9,422 bases of DNA from Candidatus Caldarchaeum sp. (GTDB lineage Archaea > Thermoproteota > Nitrososphaeria_A > Caldarchaeales > Caldarchaeaceae), in contig JANWZU010000073.1 of assembly GCA_025054795.1 (NCBI GenBank), positions 1 to 9,422 on the forward strand, read 5' to 3'. The translations under genes were made by a program, and so were the position numbers. Under the pieces are notes generated by a model, which was not told where the DNA came from, did not search any database, and saw only the letters and a list, made by a program, of their open reading frames with translations. Shown here piece after piece: positions 1 to 6,290 of this stretch (the stretch's first letter is position 1; every line of letters begins with the position of its first letter).

Positions 1-76
1 TGACGTAGTGCCGGCGGCCTGAAACCCCTTTGAACAGCTTCAACGCTGAGTACTCTGATAAGGTTTTCTGCGACAT
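1..76 (-). CDS. N-terminus of an unidentified protein, cut by the window edge
   Basis: An ATG on the minus strand at 76-74 opens a frame that stays open to the window edge, giving 25 codons that begin MSQKTLSEYSALKLF and end near GRRHYV. It lies 33 bases downstream of the stop of the substrate-binding protein gene on the same strand. A TATA-like box centred near 103 stands about 27 bases before the ATG, the same leaderless spacing seen at other genes here, so it may have its own promoter. By position an ABC permease or ATPase is the natural guess, but no diagnostic motif falls inside these 25 residues, so no function is assigned. It is too short to exclude a chance open frame. Confidence 0.5.
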   Translation of the reverse strand, partial: MSQKTLSEYSALKLFKGVSGRRHYV

Positions 77-83
77 CTACAGT

Positions 84-89
84 AAAAAA
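84..89 (-). terminator. T-tract, possible terminator of the substrate-binding protein gene
   Basis: Six A residues on the plus strand read as T6 on the minus strand, 20 bases beyond the stop codon of the substrate-binding protein gene. Archaeal RNA polymerase can terminate on short oligo-T tracts without a hairpin. The tract also sits just before the next ATG, so it may simply be part of that spacer. Confidence 0.3.
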
Positions 90-99
90 GGATGTGGTG

Positions 100-107
100 G
101 TTTTAAG
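100..107 (-). promoter_or_regulatory. Candidate TATA box for the partial gene at the left edge
   Basis: On the minus strand the sequence CTTAAAA lies just upstream of, and almost touching, the stop codon of the preceding gene. Its centre is about 27 bases from the ATG at 76, which would give a leaderless transcript. The box is short and may be fortuitous. Confidence 0.3.
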
Positions 108-109
108 AA

Positions 110-1246
110 TTACGGTCTGTAGATTATGCCGGGACCGGGGACGTCAGCTATGATGCCCGCAGTCTTCGCTACTTCGAACATCTTCTCTATGACGGGCCTT
201 GTCTGGTCTGTCCAAGCTGGGTTAGACTTGAACCTTACGCTCTCCGAAAGTATCCCATATAGCATAACCCCCTCCGGTATGTTCATCCCCTTGGCAAGTA
301 TCCTGTCAGCTTCGGCTGGGTTTCTTGCGATAAAGTCCTCAACCTCCTGCAGCATCGCTATGAATCTTCTCGGCGCGTCGGGGTTATTCCTGACGAATTG
401 CTCTGAAAGGGCTGACACTAAATAGACGGCGAAAGGCTGCCCTGTGAGCGATGTCCACAAGTCGTTTAGGTTGGCTACTACTCTTAGCGCAGGTCTTTCA
501 GCTCTAGCCAAAGCTATGTGAGGCTCTACGAGAACGGCTGCGTCAACCTCGCCTGTCAAAAGCCTCCCCCTAGCCACTGGATAAGCCGACGGCACAATCG
601 TTATGTCTCGCTCAATGTCTATCCCGACGCTTCTTCCGTAGGTTCTCAGAATCATGAACTCGGCTGCGCCCACGTCTATGGCTAGCTTCTTGCCGACTAG
701 GTCCCTGATGCTGTTGATGTCGGGCCTCAGCGATACGATGTAAACTGCTGACATAGGCACCAGCGTGTTTGTTATGACAAGCTTGCTTCCCTCAAGATAC
801 ATTCTCTGAAACACGAGCGGCCCCCCACCCGGTATTCCATCCGCTTCGCCTGTGTTGATGGTTGCGTAGAACCCAGCTATGGTGGGCTGTGGAACCCAAG
901 TGATGTCTAAGCCGTGTTTTAGGTCGAACCTCTTCTCCTGAACGATCAGCTGTAGGAACATCATGTAGCTCGGAAACGCTATGCTGGCGAGCCTCATCTT
1001 TATCGGAGTAGGCGGCGGAGGAGTCGTCGTCACGGTTCTGACTGAAACAACCGTAGATACACTCACCGTGGTTGCAAACTGCGTCACGGTCCGTGTCTCA
1101 GCAACACCCGCTCCCACAGTCGTCGTCCTAAACTGCGTCACGGTTGCCGGCTCCCTCACCCATCCAACAGCTCCGAAAGCTCCGACAACAACTAACAAAG
1201 CAACGAGAACTGCCGCAGAACGGCTTAATGCTCCCGACGTATTCAT
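110..1246 (-). CDS. ABC-transporter substrate-binding protein, NMT1/TauA-SsuA-like
   Basis: Predicted extracytoplasmic binding protein, 378 residues, that would deliver a small solute to an ABC importer. A positively charged start (SRS, residues 8-10) is followed by a hydrophobic segment at about 11-28, then a Thr/Val-rich linker with repeated TVTQF units and a PPPPTP stretch at about 35-82, as in many archaeal surface proteins. The globular part begins near IKMRLASIAFPSY and has the usual pattern of this family: RFDLKHGLDITWV, INTGEADG, SIRDLVGKKLAIDVG, and GEVDAAVLVEPH. No lipobox cysteine follows the hydrophobic segment, so it is probably anchored by that segment or cleaved by signal peptidase. 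The frame extends 28 codons further up to an ATG at 1330, but the ATG at 1246 is preferred because it immediately precedes the signal sequence and lies about 28 bases from a TATA-like box. The substrate (sulfonate, nitrate, pyrimidine precursor or other) cannot be read from sequence alone. Confidence 0.85.
   Translation of the reverse strand: MNTSGALSRSAAVLVALLVVVGAFGAVGWVREPATVTQFRTTTVGAGVAETRTVTQFATTVSVSTVVSVRTVTTTPPPPTPIKMRLASIAFPSYMMFLQLIVQEKRFDLKHGLDITWVPQPTIAGFYATINTGEADGIPGGGPLVFQRMYLEGSKLVITNTLVPMSAVYIVSLRPDINSIRDLVGKKLAIDVGAAEFMILRTYGRSVGIDIERDITIVPSAYPVARGRLLTGEVDAAVLVEPHIALARAERPALRVVANLNDLWTSLTGQPFAVYLVSALSEQFVRNNPDAPRRFIAMLQEVEDFIARNPAEADRILAKGMNIPEGVMLYGILSESVRFKSNPAWTDQTRPVIEKMFEVAKTAGIIADVPGPGIIYRP
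1076..1144. repeat. 15-bp direct repeat, 54 bp apart, in the binding-protein linker
   Basis: The 15-mer AAACTGCGTCACGGT occurs at 1076-1090 and again at 1130-1144. The 54-base spacing is exactly 18 codons, and each copy encodes TVTQF on the minus strand. A shorter related stretch (CGTCGTCACGGT) lies just to the left near 1025-1036. This is internal duplication of a low-complexity Thr/Val linker, not a mobile element. Confidence 0.8.
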
Positions 1247-1270
1247 CGATTCTTGAATTTCCTCCTTCGT

Positions 1271-1280
1271 ATTTATGTTT
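1271..1280 (-). promoter_or_regulatory. Candidate TATA box of the substrate-binding protein gene
   Basis: The minus strand reads AACATAAATA here, centred about 28 bases before the ATG at 1246. This supports a near-leaderless transcript and argues against the upstream ATG at 1330, because the box would lie inside that longer reading frame. A purine-rich GAAGGAGG just downstream of the box is too far from the ATG (about 14 bases) to be a normal ribosome-binding site. Confidence 0.5.
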
Positions 1281-1310
1281 TTGAAGGAGAGAAGTCTCGC
1301 CGCCAATAGA

Positions 1311-1320
1311 CTTAAGAAAT
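1311..1320 (+). promoter_or_regulatory. Weak candidate TATA box of the aminotransferase operon
   Basis: CTTAAGAAAT is the most AT-rich stretch on the plus strand upstream of the operon. Transcription would begin near 1341, giving a short leader of 13-22 bases. A GAGGT at 1340-1344 stands 9 bases before the first TTG (1354) and 18 before the ATG (1363). The match is poor and another element could be used. Confidence 0.25.
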
Positions 1321-1362
1321 GGTTGGTCATAACCTTGTCGAGGTTGTTTAGTATTGTTGTTG

Positions 1363-2499
1363 ATGATTCCCGGCCCGACTGAGATAGATGAGCGGGTCAT
1401 ACGTGCCATGGCTCGTCAGATGATCGACCACCGCTCAGAGGATTTCAGAGTTTTAATGAAGAGCCTTGTTGAAAACTTGAAGCAGGTTCTTGAGACCAAG
1501 TCAGACGTGTATGTTCTGACTTCCTCCGGAACGGGTGCTGTTGAGGCGGCTGCGTCGAACTTAACGGTTCCGGGAGACAAGGTTCTGGTTCCTACCGCCG
1601 GGCTTTTCGCTGAAAGGATGGCTGAGGCCTTCGAAGCCTACGGAGCCGAAGTAATAAAAGCAAAGCTCGAAAACGGCGAAGGGCCCAACCCTGAGGCTGT
1701 GAAGAAACTGCTTGACCAACACCCCGGAGTCTCAATCGTGGCGTTCCCATACAACGAGACATCAACAGGAATAATATCCAAGGATGTTAAGGGGATAGCT
1801 AAGGTGTGCCACGACAGAAACGCCCTTCTCGTGGTTGACGCCGTGACTGCTGTAGGAGGTGTTAGGGTTGCTGTCGACGACACGGGAATAGACTTTTTCG
1901 CAGCAGGCACTCAGAAATGCCTAGCAGCTCCTCCGGGGGTAGCATTCGTAGTTGCTTCTGAAAGAGCGTGGGAGAAGATAAGAAGTAAGAAGACAAGGCC
2001 TCCCTACTTCGACCTCGTGAAGTACAAGAGCTTCCTAGAGCGGTGGGAGACGCCGTTCACCCCTGCTTTGACTTTGTTCTGGGCCCTTGACGAAGCTTTG
2101 AAAATAATTCTGGAGTACGGATACGAAAGATGGATCGCCCGTCATGCTGCGGGCGCCGCAGGCCTCTACGCAGGCCTCAAGACCTACAACCTCGAGCTTT
2201 ACGCAGCAAGAGGGTTTGAATCGCCTATAGTTGCCGCCATGCACATACCGCCGGGCTTGACCGACACAGCAATAAGAGACGTCATGAAGAACAAGTACGG
2301 TGTTCTGATATCCGGGGGTCTCGGACACTACAAGGGCAAGATGTTTCGAATCTCAAACATAGGCTTGATAACCCGTGATAAAATCGTGACAACCATCTTC
2401 GCCCTCGGCAAGACGCTCAGGTCTCTCGGCTTGGACGTCAACGTGGAAAAGGCTGTAGAGAACGCTGAAAGAGAGCTGGACAGGAACTGGCCCAAGTGA
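1363..2499 (+). CDS. Class V PLP aminotransferase (serine-pyruvate / alanine-glyoxylate type)
   Basis: Predicted cytosolic fold-type I pyridoxal-phosphate transaminase that moves amino groups between small amino acids (alanine, serine, glycine) and glyoxylate or pyruvate. From the ATG it is 378 residues, normal for the family. Visible landmarks: IPGPTEIDERV at the N-terminus, the phosphate-binding SSGTGAVEAAASNL near 54-67, NETSTGI near 131-137, VVDAVTAVGG near 157-166 whose Asp159 should contact the pyridine nitrogen, and AGTQKCLAAPPG with Lys185 as the Schiff-base lysine. A late ISGGLGHYKGKMFRISNIG is the usual C-terminal substrate-carboxylate region with Arg. Three in-frame TTG codons (1354, 1357, 1360) stand directly before the ATG, so the protein could be up to three residues longer. 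It is first in an operon, one base ahead of the MaoC-like gene. The exact amino donor is not resolvable; related enzymes also act on aspartate or phosphonates. Confidence 0.88.
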   Translation: MIPGPTEIDERVIRAMARQMIDHRSEDFRVLMKSLVENLKQVLETKSDVYVLTSSGTGAVEAAASNLTVPGDKVLVPTAGLFAERMAEAFEAYGAEVIKAKLENGEGPNPEAVKKLLDQHPGVSIVAFPYNETSTGIISKDVKGIAKVCHDRNALLVVDAVTAVGGVRVAVDDTGIDFFAAGTQKCLAAPPGVAFVVASERAWEKIRSKKTRPPYFDLVKYKSFLERWETPFTPALTLFWALDEALKIILEYGYERWIARHAAGAAGLYAGLKTYNLELYAARGFESPIVAAMHIPPGLTDTAIRDVMKNKYGVLISGGLGHYKGKMFRISNIGLITRDKIVTTIFALGKTLRSLGLDVNVEKAVENAERELDRNWPK

Positions 2500-2500
2500 A

Positions 2501-2959
2501 ATGTTCTTTGAAGAATTTCAGCTCGGTCAAGAGTTCAAGGCGTCTACCCGCACGATAACGACGACAGATGTTGAGCTTTTCACTTCGCTTACATGGGCTG
2601 TGAACCCGCTTTTTCTCGACGACTCCTTCGCAAGGCAGAGAGGTTATCCAGCGAAGCTTGTTCCAGGTGCTCTAGTCATATCCTACGTCATCGGCCTTCT
2701 CTACCAGACATCGATCTTCGAACACATCACCGCGCTAGTCGGCATAGACAAACTTGGTTTCAAATCTTCAACCCATCCCGGCGACGTGATAACAGCACGT
2801 GCTCTAGTGGTTGAGAAGAAGGAGACTAGGTCTGCTGACAGGGGGCTTGTGAAGTTTTCCGTGGAGTGTTTAAACCTTACAAGAAACACGAAGGCCTTCG
2901 AGGCTGAGATGGTTTTCTTGATGCTTCGTAAACCTTTAAACAACTCCAAAAATGATTAA
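2501..2959 (+). CDS. MaoC-like hotdog-fold protein lacking the hydratase catalytic pair
   Basis: A 152-residue single hotdog-domain protein. MaoC-type proteins include (R)-specific enoyl-CoA hydratases, usually cytosolic and acting on acyl-CoA thioesters. Matching features are the opening FFEEFQLGQEF, TTTDVELFTSLT near 20-31, VNPLFLDDSFARQRGY near 34-49, and VPGALVISYVIGLLYQ near 54-69, followed by a Pro-Gly turn (HPGDVITARALVVEKK) and a C-terminal strand. The hydratase signature GDxNPxHxD reads WAVNPLFLDD here: the catalytic Asp is Ala33 and the catalytic His is Phe38, while Asn35, Pro36 and the downstream Asp are kept. It is therefore unlikely to be a classical hydratase; a different thioester reaction or a binding or structural role is possible. 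It starts one base after the aminotransferase stop and ends 6 bases before alaX, so it is surely co-transcribed. Confidence 0.75.
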   Translation: MFFEEFQLGQEFKASTRTITTTDVELFTSLTWAVNPLFLDDSFARQRGYPAKLVPGALVISYVIGLLYQTSIFEHITALVGIDKLGFKSSTHPGDVITARALVVEKKETRSADRGLVKFSVECLNLTRNTKAFEAEMVFLMLRKPLNNSKND

Positions 2960-2965
2960 TTCTGG

Positions 2966-3682
2966 ATGAAGCAGGGTGCGACTGAGCTGCTTTACCTTGA
3001 CGACTCCTACCTAGCTAGTTTTAGAGCGAATGTGTTGAAGTCCGGCGTTGAGGGTGTTGTTCTCGACCGCACAGCTTTCCATCCACGTGGCGGAGGCCTA
3101 GTGTCCGACACAGGGCTGATACGGCATGAAGGCGGAGAGGCTAGAGTCGTTGAAGTTCTGTTCTGCGACGACGTAGTCCATAGAGTTGAGGGCCCAGCTC
3201 CAGCAGTCGGCTCGGAAGTCGAGTGCGTTCTGGACTGGGAGAAACGCTACAGAATAATGCGTATGCACACCGGCCTGCATGTGTTGGCGGCTACGATGGT
3301 GGAGAAAACCAACGCACTCATAACGGGAAACAACGTAGCACATGACGTGGGTAGGGTTGACTTCAGCCTAGAGTCTTTCGACAGGTCTATGATGGAGGAG
3401 TGTGTGAAGGAGGCCAACCGAAGGCTCAGCGAAGGCCATCCCGTGAAGACCTACTACATGGACAGGGATACTGTGCTTTCTACACCGGGCCTAGTCAAGC
3501 TGGCCGGTCGACTTCCGCCGGACATACCTGTGCTGAGAATCGTCGAGATAGGCGTCGTAGATGTGCAGGCAGACGGAGGCCCTCACGTCAGAAACACCTC
3601 CGAAGTAGGCCGCATAGAGGCTACAAAGCTCGAAAACAAGGGTAAGAGCAACAGAAGAATGTACTTCAAGGTAATCCCTTAA
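2966..3682 (+). CDS. alaX: AlaX-type alanyl-tRNA editing protein (stand-alone hydrolase)
   Basis: Trans-editing factor homologous to the editing domain of alanyl-tRNA synthetase; the family hydrolyses Ser-tRNA(Ala), and in some members Gly-tRNA(Ala), in the cytosol. At 238 residues it is the medium AlaX type with an N-terminal domain. Evidence: FHPRGGGLVSDTG near 38-50 (family GGGQxxDTG motif, Gln here Leu), the zinc motif HTGLH with His101 and His105, and the C-terminal motif DGGPHVRNTSEVG near 203-215, with His207 as ligand. The usual Cys of this CxxxH motif is Asp203. The absence of synthetase catalytic motifs makes it a free-standing editor and not AlaRS. It is the last gene of the three-gene operon, 6 bases after the MaoC-like gene. 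Specificity for serine versus glycine cannot be decided from sequence. Confidence 0.87.
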   Translation: MKQGATELLYLDDSYLASFRANVLKSGVEGVVLDRTAFHPRGGGLVSDTGLIRHEGGEARVVEVLFCDDVVHRVEGPAPAVGSEVECVLDWEKRYRIMRMHTGLHVLAATMVEKTNALITGNNVAHDVGRVDFSLESFDRSMMEECVKEANRRLSEGHPVKTYYMDRDTVLSTPGLVKLAGRLPPDIPVLRIVEIGVVDVQADGGPHVRNTSEVGRIEATKLENKGKSNRRMYFKVIP

Positions 3683-3686
3683 ATAA
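3679..3686 (+). promoter_or_regulatory. Candidate TATA box for the putative guide RNA
   Basis: TTAAATAA overlaps the alaX stop codon. Its centre is about 25-26 bases before the C-box-like GTGATGA at 3708, which would put a transcription start at the 5' edge of the candidate RNA. This supports the RNA only weakly, because AT-rich sequence at a stop codon is common. Confidence 0.3.
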
Positions 3687-3707
3687 GGGGTTGAGAAACC
3701 AGCTGAG

Positions 3708-3769
3708 GTGATGAGACTGACCTGTTCGGAGAGCTGTCGAAGCTCTGTGACGAACATACACCTCTCTGA
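3708..3769 (+). ncRNA. Candidate C/D box guide sRNA
   Basis: The gap between two convergent genes holds a perfect C box (GTGATGA, 3708-3714), a C'-like box with one mismatch (GTGACGA, 3747-3753) and a D box (CTGA, 3766-3769). The C'-to-D spacing is 12 bases, the normal guide length, and the guide ACATACACCTCT would recognise AGAGGUGUAUGU, with the fifth base (G) as the predicted 2'-O-methyl site. A D'-like CGGA (3727-3730) also leaves a 12-base guide after the C box. The D'-to-C' spacer is 16 bases and can form a hairpin (AGAGCT / AGCTCT, 3730-3746), which is longer than usual. An extra CTGA at 3717 sits too close to the C box to serve. Archaeal C/D sRNAs direct methylation of rRNA and tRNA with fibrillarin, Nop5 and L7Ae. 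The total of 62 bases fits the class; the imperfect internal boxes keep confidence modest. Confidence 0.38.
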
Positions 3770-3771
3770 AT

Positions 3772-4908
3772 CTATGGCCTCATAGTCAAAACGACTTTTA
3801 CGCTGGTCTGCTCCGAACCTCTCCACACAGTCAGAGTTATCGTCTGGCCCGGAGAAGTCCTCTCCTCCATGTAAAGAAGAAGATCGTCCATCGACGCAAC
3901 GGGGACGCCGTCTACAGCGGTCACGATGTCTCCTCCAACCCTAACGGGAACGCCGTTGACGACTACCGTTCTGTCGCCTCCTCTCAGCCCAGCCCTCTGA
4001 GCGGGGCTGTTAGCCACAACCTCAACAATCAGCACACCTCTCGAGACAGCGGCTCCCATGGCTGCAGCTATGTCGGCGTCCAGTGTTGTTGCAGATATGC
4101 CCATCCAGCTCCTCTGATAAGACCCGTTCCTAATCAGCGCTGGAACTACACGGGCCACTATGGACGACGGGACGGCGTAGCCTATTCCGACGCCCGAAGC
4201 CTCTATAGCTGTGTTGACTCCCACAACCTCGCCTCTGAGGTTGAGCAGGGGTCCGCCCGAGTTCCCGGGGTTGATGGCTGCGTCTGTCTGTATAACGCCC
4301 GGTATGGAGAAACCTCTGCCGGTCTGCAGAAGCCTTCCCTTCTGGCTTACTATGCCAGCTGTTAAAGTCCCCTCCAGCCCGAACGGGTTGCCGATAGCGA
4401 CAACAATCTCGCCTATCTTAAGCTCCGAAGAGTTCCCAAGCCGAAGCGATTTCAGCCCTGCAGGCGGGTTCTCTATTCTCAGAACCGCAAGGTCGCTGTC
4501 CACGTCGGTTCCAACAACCCTAGCTCTATACATCGAGCCGTCGTTGAACACGACACGGAAAGAGCTACCGCCACGAACGACATGGTTGTTGGTCACTACA
4601 TGACCTTCGGAGTCGTAGAGAAAACCCGAGCCAACCCCTGAGCCGGTGGGCGAAAAAACTCTAATCATCACAACAGAGTCCTTGACAGCTTCGTATAAGG
4701 CGCTGTAGTTGGGCGCTTCGGTTGAGACGGCTGAGACGGTGACGGTTTCACGTACGGTTGTCGTCGAGACTTTAGGCAGTTCGGCTGCAAGGGAGGAGAC
4801 GGCTTGGCTTAGGCTTCTGTTCTCGGCCTGAAGGGTTAGAGTCTGGTACATGTTTAGACCCAGCAAAACGGCCAGAACGGCGACAACCAAAGCCGTCGAC
4901 TTCGGCAT
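3772..4908 (-). CDS. HtrA/DegP-like serine protease with N-terminal anchor and PDZ domain
   Basis: Trypsin-fold (S1C) endopeptidase expected to act outside the cytoplasmic membrane on misfolded envelope or secreted proteins. The 378-residue protein starts with a membrane segment at about 5-20 (ALVVAVLAVLLGLNMY), then a polar helix and a Thr-rich linker at about 47-66. The protease domain follows: His109 in TNNHVV, Asp139 in DSDLAVL, and Ser217 in GNSGGP give a complete triad; NPGNSGGPLL and GIGYAVPSS are typical. One C-terminal PDZ domain spans about 265-378, with SPAQRAGLRGGDR and a GGDIVTAVDG peptide-groove region. The lack of a lipobox and the uncleaved-looking anchor suggest an exported protease tethered at the cell surface. 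The start is set by a TATA-like box 27 bases upstream with no leader. The gene faces alaX and diverges from hisS. Confidence 0.92.
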   Translation of the reverse strand: MPKSTALVVAVLAVLLGLNMYQTLTLQAENRSLSQAVSSLAAELPKVSTTTVRETVTVSAVSTEAPNYSALYEAVKDSVVMIRVFSPTGSGVGSGFLYDSEGHVVTNNHVVRGGSSFRVVFNDGSMYRARVVGTDVDSDLAVLRIENPPAGLKSLRLGNSSELKIGEIVVAIGNPFGLEGTLTAGIVSQKGRLLQTGRGFSIPGVIQTDAAINPGNSGGPLLNLRGEVVGVNTAIEASGVGIGYAVPSSIVARVVPALIRNGSYQRSWMGISATTLDADIAAAMGAAVSRGVLIVEVVANSPAQRAGLRGGDRTVVVNGVPVRVGGDIVTAVDGVPVASMDDLLLYMEERTSPGQTITLTVWRGSEQTSVKVVLTMRP

Positions 4909-4930
4909 GGAGAACCCTGCGAAGCTCGTT

Positions 4931-4939
4931 ATAATATAG
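4931..4939 (-). promoter_or_regulatory. TATA box of the htrA-like protease gene
   Basis: The minus strand reads CTATATTAT, a good archaeal TATA element, centred 27 bases before the ATG at 4908. That places transcription start at or next to the A of the start codon. The same AT-rich stretch (TTATAATATA on the plus strand) could also be read toward hisS with a leader of about 50 bases. Confidence 0.6.
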
Positions 4940-4971
4940 TTGATGCATGAAAGGTCTGTCCAGAGTAAAAC

Positions 4972-4981
4972 ATCTAAATAG
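4972..4981 (+). promoter_or_regulatory. Candidate TATA box of the hisS operon
   Basis: ATCTAAATAG is centred about 36 bases before the TTG start at 5013, so a transcript would start near 5002-5003 with a leader of about 10 bases. No convincing Shine-Dalgarno sequence fits between. Confidence 0.4.
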
Positions 4982-5012
4982 GGTTCCCGAGGGCTTCAGC
5001 TAGGGTTATGCG

Positions 5013-6284
5013 TTGAAGTTTGAGACTCCGAGGGGTATGGACGACCTTCTGCCAAATGAGTTCGCCGTCAAACAGCGTGTCGTGGACACGGTCAGGGAGG
5101 TTTACAGGCTCTACGGCTACGAGGAGGTTGAGACCCCAACTCTAGAGTACTTGGAGCTTTTCGAGGCAAAGTCCGGAGACGAGATAAGGCACAGAATGTA
5201 CGTGTTTACAGATGTCCACGGTCGAAAACTCGTCCTGAGGCCTGAGGTGACGGCGTCAATCGCAAGGCTTGTGGCCTCCAAGCTTTCAAAAAACCCGACT
5301 CCGATTAGACTGGGGTACGTCGCCGACTGCTACCGATACGACGAGCCCCAGTGGGGTAGGAGGAGAAGGTTTTGGCACGGCGGTTTCGAGCTTTTCGGAA
5401 GCAGCGACCCGTCAAGCGACGCAGAGATAATTCTAGTTAGCAGGGATGTTTTTTCGAAGCTCGGAATATCCAGTTTCAGCTTCAGGTTGGGCCATGTTGG
5501 AGTTATGAGAGGAATTCTTGAGAAGATGGAGACAAAGCTTCAGGACCGTTTTCTGTCGATGCTGGACCGAGGGATGCGTGAAGAGGCTTTCCAGACAGCA
5601 GCACCCTACCTCGAGCGTGAAGCCTTGCAGTGTCTCATCAGACTCTCAGCCCTCAAAGGCGGAGAGCAAGTCGTCAAGCAGGCCGCTGACATTGTGTCGC
5701 CATGGAGTAAGGCTTCAGACTCTGTCCAAAATCTAAGCGAAATCCTAGAAATTGTTAGGGAAACAGACCCGTCTCTTAGGCATGAAGTTGACTTTGGCTT
5801 TGCAAGAGGGCTCGAGTACTACACCGGGTTTATTTTCGAGCAGAAGATTCACGGGGAAGAACTTTCCTTCAACGGCGGAGGCAGATACGACGGGCTTGTG
5901 GAGCTTTTCGGAGGCAGCAGGATGCCGGCGGTGGGATGTTCTATAGGCATCACACGTCTAACCCAGTATCTTCTGGGCAAAAGCCAAGACAACACCAAGG
6001 CCGCTGCCGATGCAGCCTTAACGGTGGTCAGCGAAGGAGCAAGGGGGTACGGTATGTATGTGGCTGATGCTCTGAGGAGGATGGGATGCTCTGTTCTTGT
6101 CGACGTCTCCCGCAAGAAGCTGTCCGACCTCATCGAAAACGCCACCAGCAGGGGAATCAGATATCTAGTCGTAGTCGGGGACAAGGAGAAGCAAGCGTCC
6201 AACGTGTCTCTGAGAGATTTGTATAACCGAATGCAGTTTACTGAGAGCGTTGAAGAGGCAGCCCGAAGGATTTGTGGAAAGTGA
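5013..6284 (+). CDS. hisS: Histidyl-tRNA synthetase
   Basis: Class II aminoacyl-tRNA synthetase that charges tRNA(His) with histidine, cytosolic and expected to be a dimer. Length 423 is normal. Evidence in order: TPRGMDDLLP near 5-14; RPEVTASIARL near 76-86; motif 2, with RYDEPQWGRRRRFWHGG near 108-124; histidine-binding RGLEYYTG near 265-272 and GGGRYDGL near 288-295; motif 3, GCSIGITRL near 308-316; and a C-terminal anticodon-binding domain from about 335. The start must be TTG at 5013: a TAG at 5001-5003 closes the frame upstream, no ATG or GTG lies between, and the next ATG (5037) would remove the conserved TPRG segment. A nearby ATG at 5008 is out of frame and stops at once. The motif 2 Gln that normally precedes the Gly-rich part (FWQ) is His122 here. 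It is followed by the DUF92 gene 6 bases later. Confidence 0.95.
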   Translation: MKFETPRGMDDLLPNEFAVKQRVVDTVREVYRLYGYEEVETPTLEYLELFEAKSGDEIRHRMYVFTDVHGRKLVLRPEVTASIARLVASKLSKNPTPIRLGYVADCYRYDEPQWGRRRRFWHGGFELFGSSDPSSDAEIILVSRDVFSKLGISSFSFRLGHVGVMRGILEKMETKLQDRFLSMLDRGMREEAFQTAAPYLEREALQCLIRLSALKGGEQVVKQAADIVSPWSKASDSVQNLSEILEIVRETDPSLRHEVDFGFARGLEYYTGFIFEQKIHGEELSFNGGGRYDGLVELFGGSRMPAVGCSIGITRLTQYLLGKSQDNTKAAADAALTVVSEGARGYGMYVADALRRMGCSVLVDVSRKKLSDLIENATSRGIRYLVVVGDKEKQASNVSLRDLYNRMQFTESVEEAARRICGK

Positions 6285-6290
6285 ACAGGG

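Noticed and set aside
1247..1330. 28-codon N-terminal extension of the substrate-binding protein
   Set aside because: It would place extra charged residues before the signal sequence, and a TATA-like box lies inside it. The ATG at 1246 fits the family better.
1361..1382. TGATGA followed 12 bases later by CTGA, resembling half of a C/D box RNA
   Set aside because: It lies over the conserved MIPGPTEIDE codons of the aminotransferase, and no matching C' and D pair follows, so it is chance within coding sequence.
3730..3746. Hairpin AGAGCT-gtcga-AGCTCT as an intrinsic terminator
   Set aside because: No T-tract follows on either strand, and archaeal termination does not depend on hairpins. It is described instead as part of the candidate guide RNA.
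3491..3826. Minus-strand open frame of 111 codons across the end of alaX and the gap
   Set aside because: Low-complexity-free but unrecognisable protein, antisense to a well-supported gene and overlapping the end of htrA; a shadow frame.
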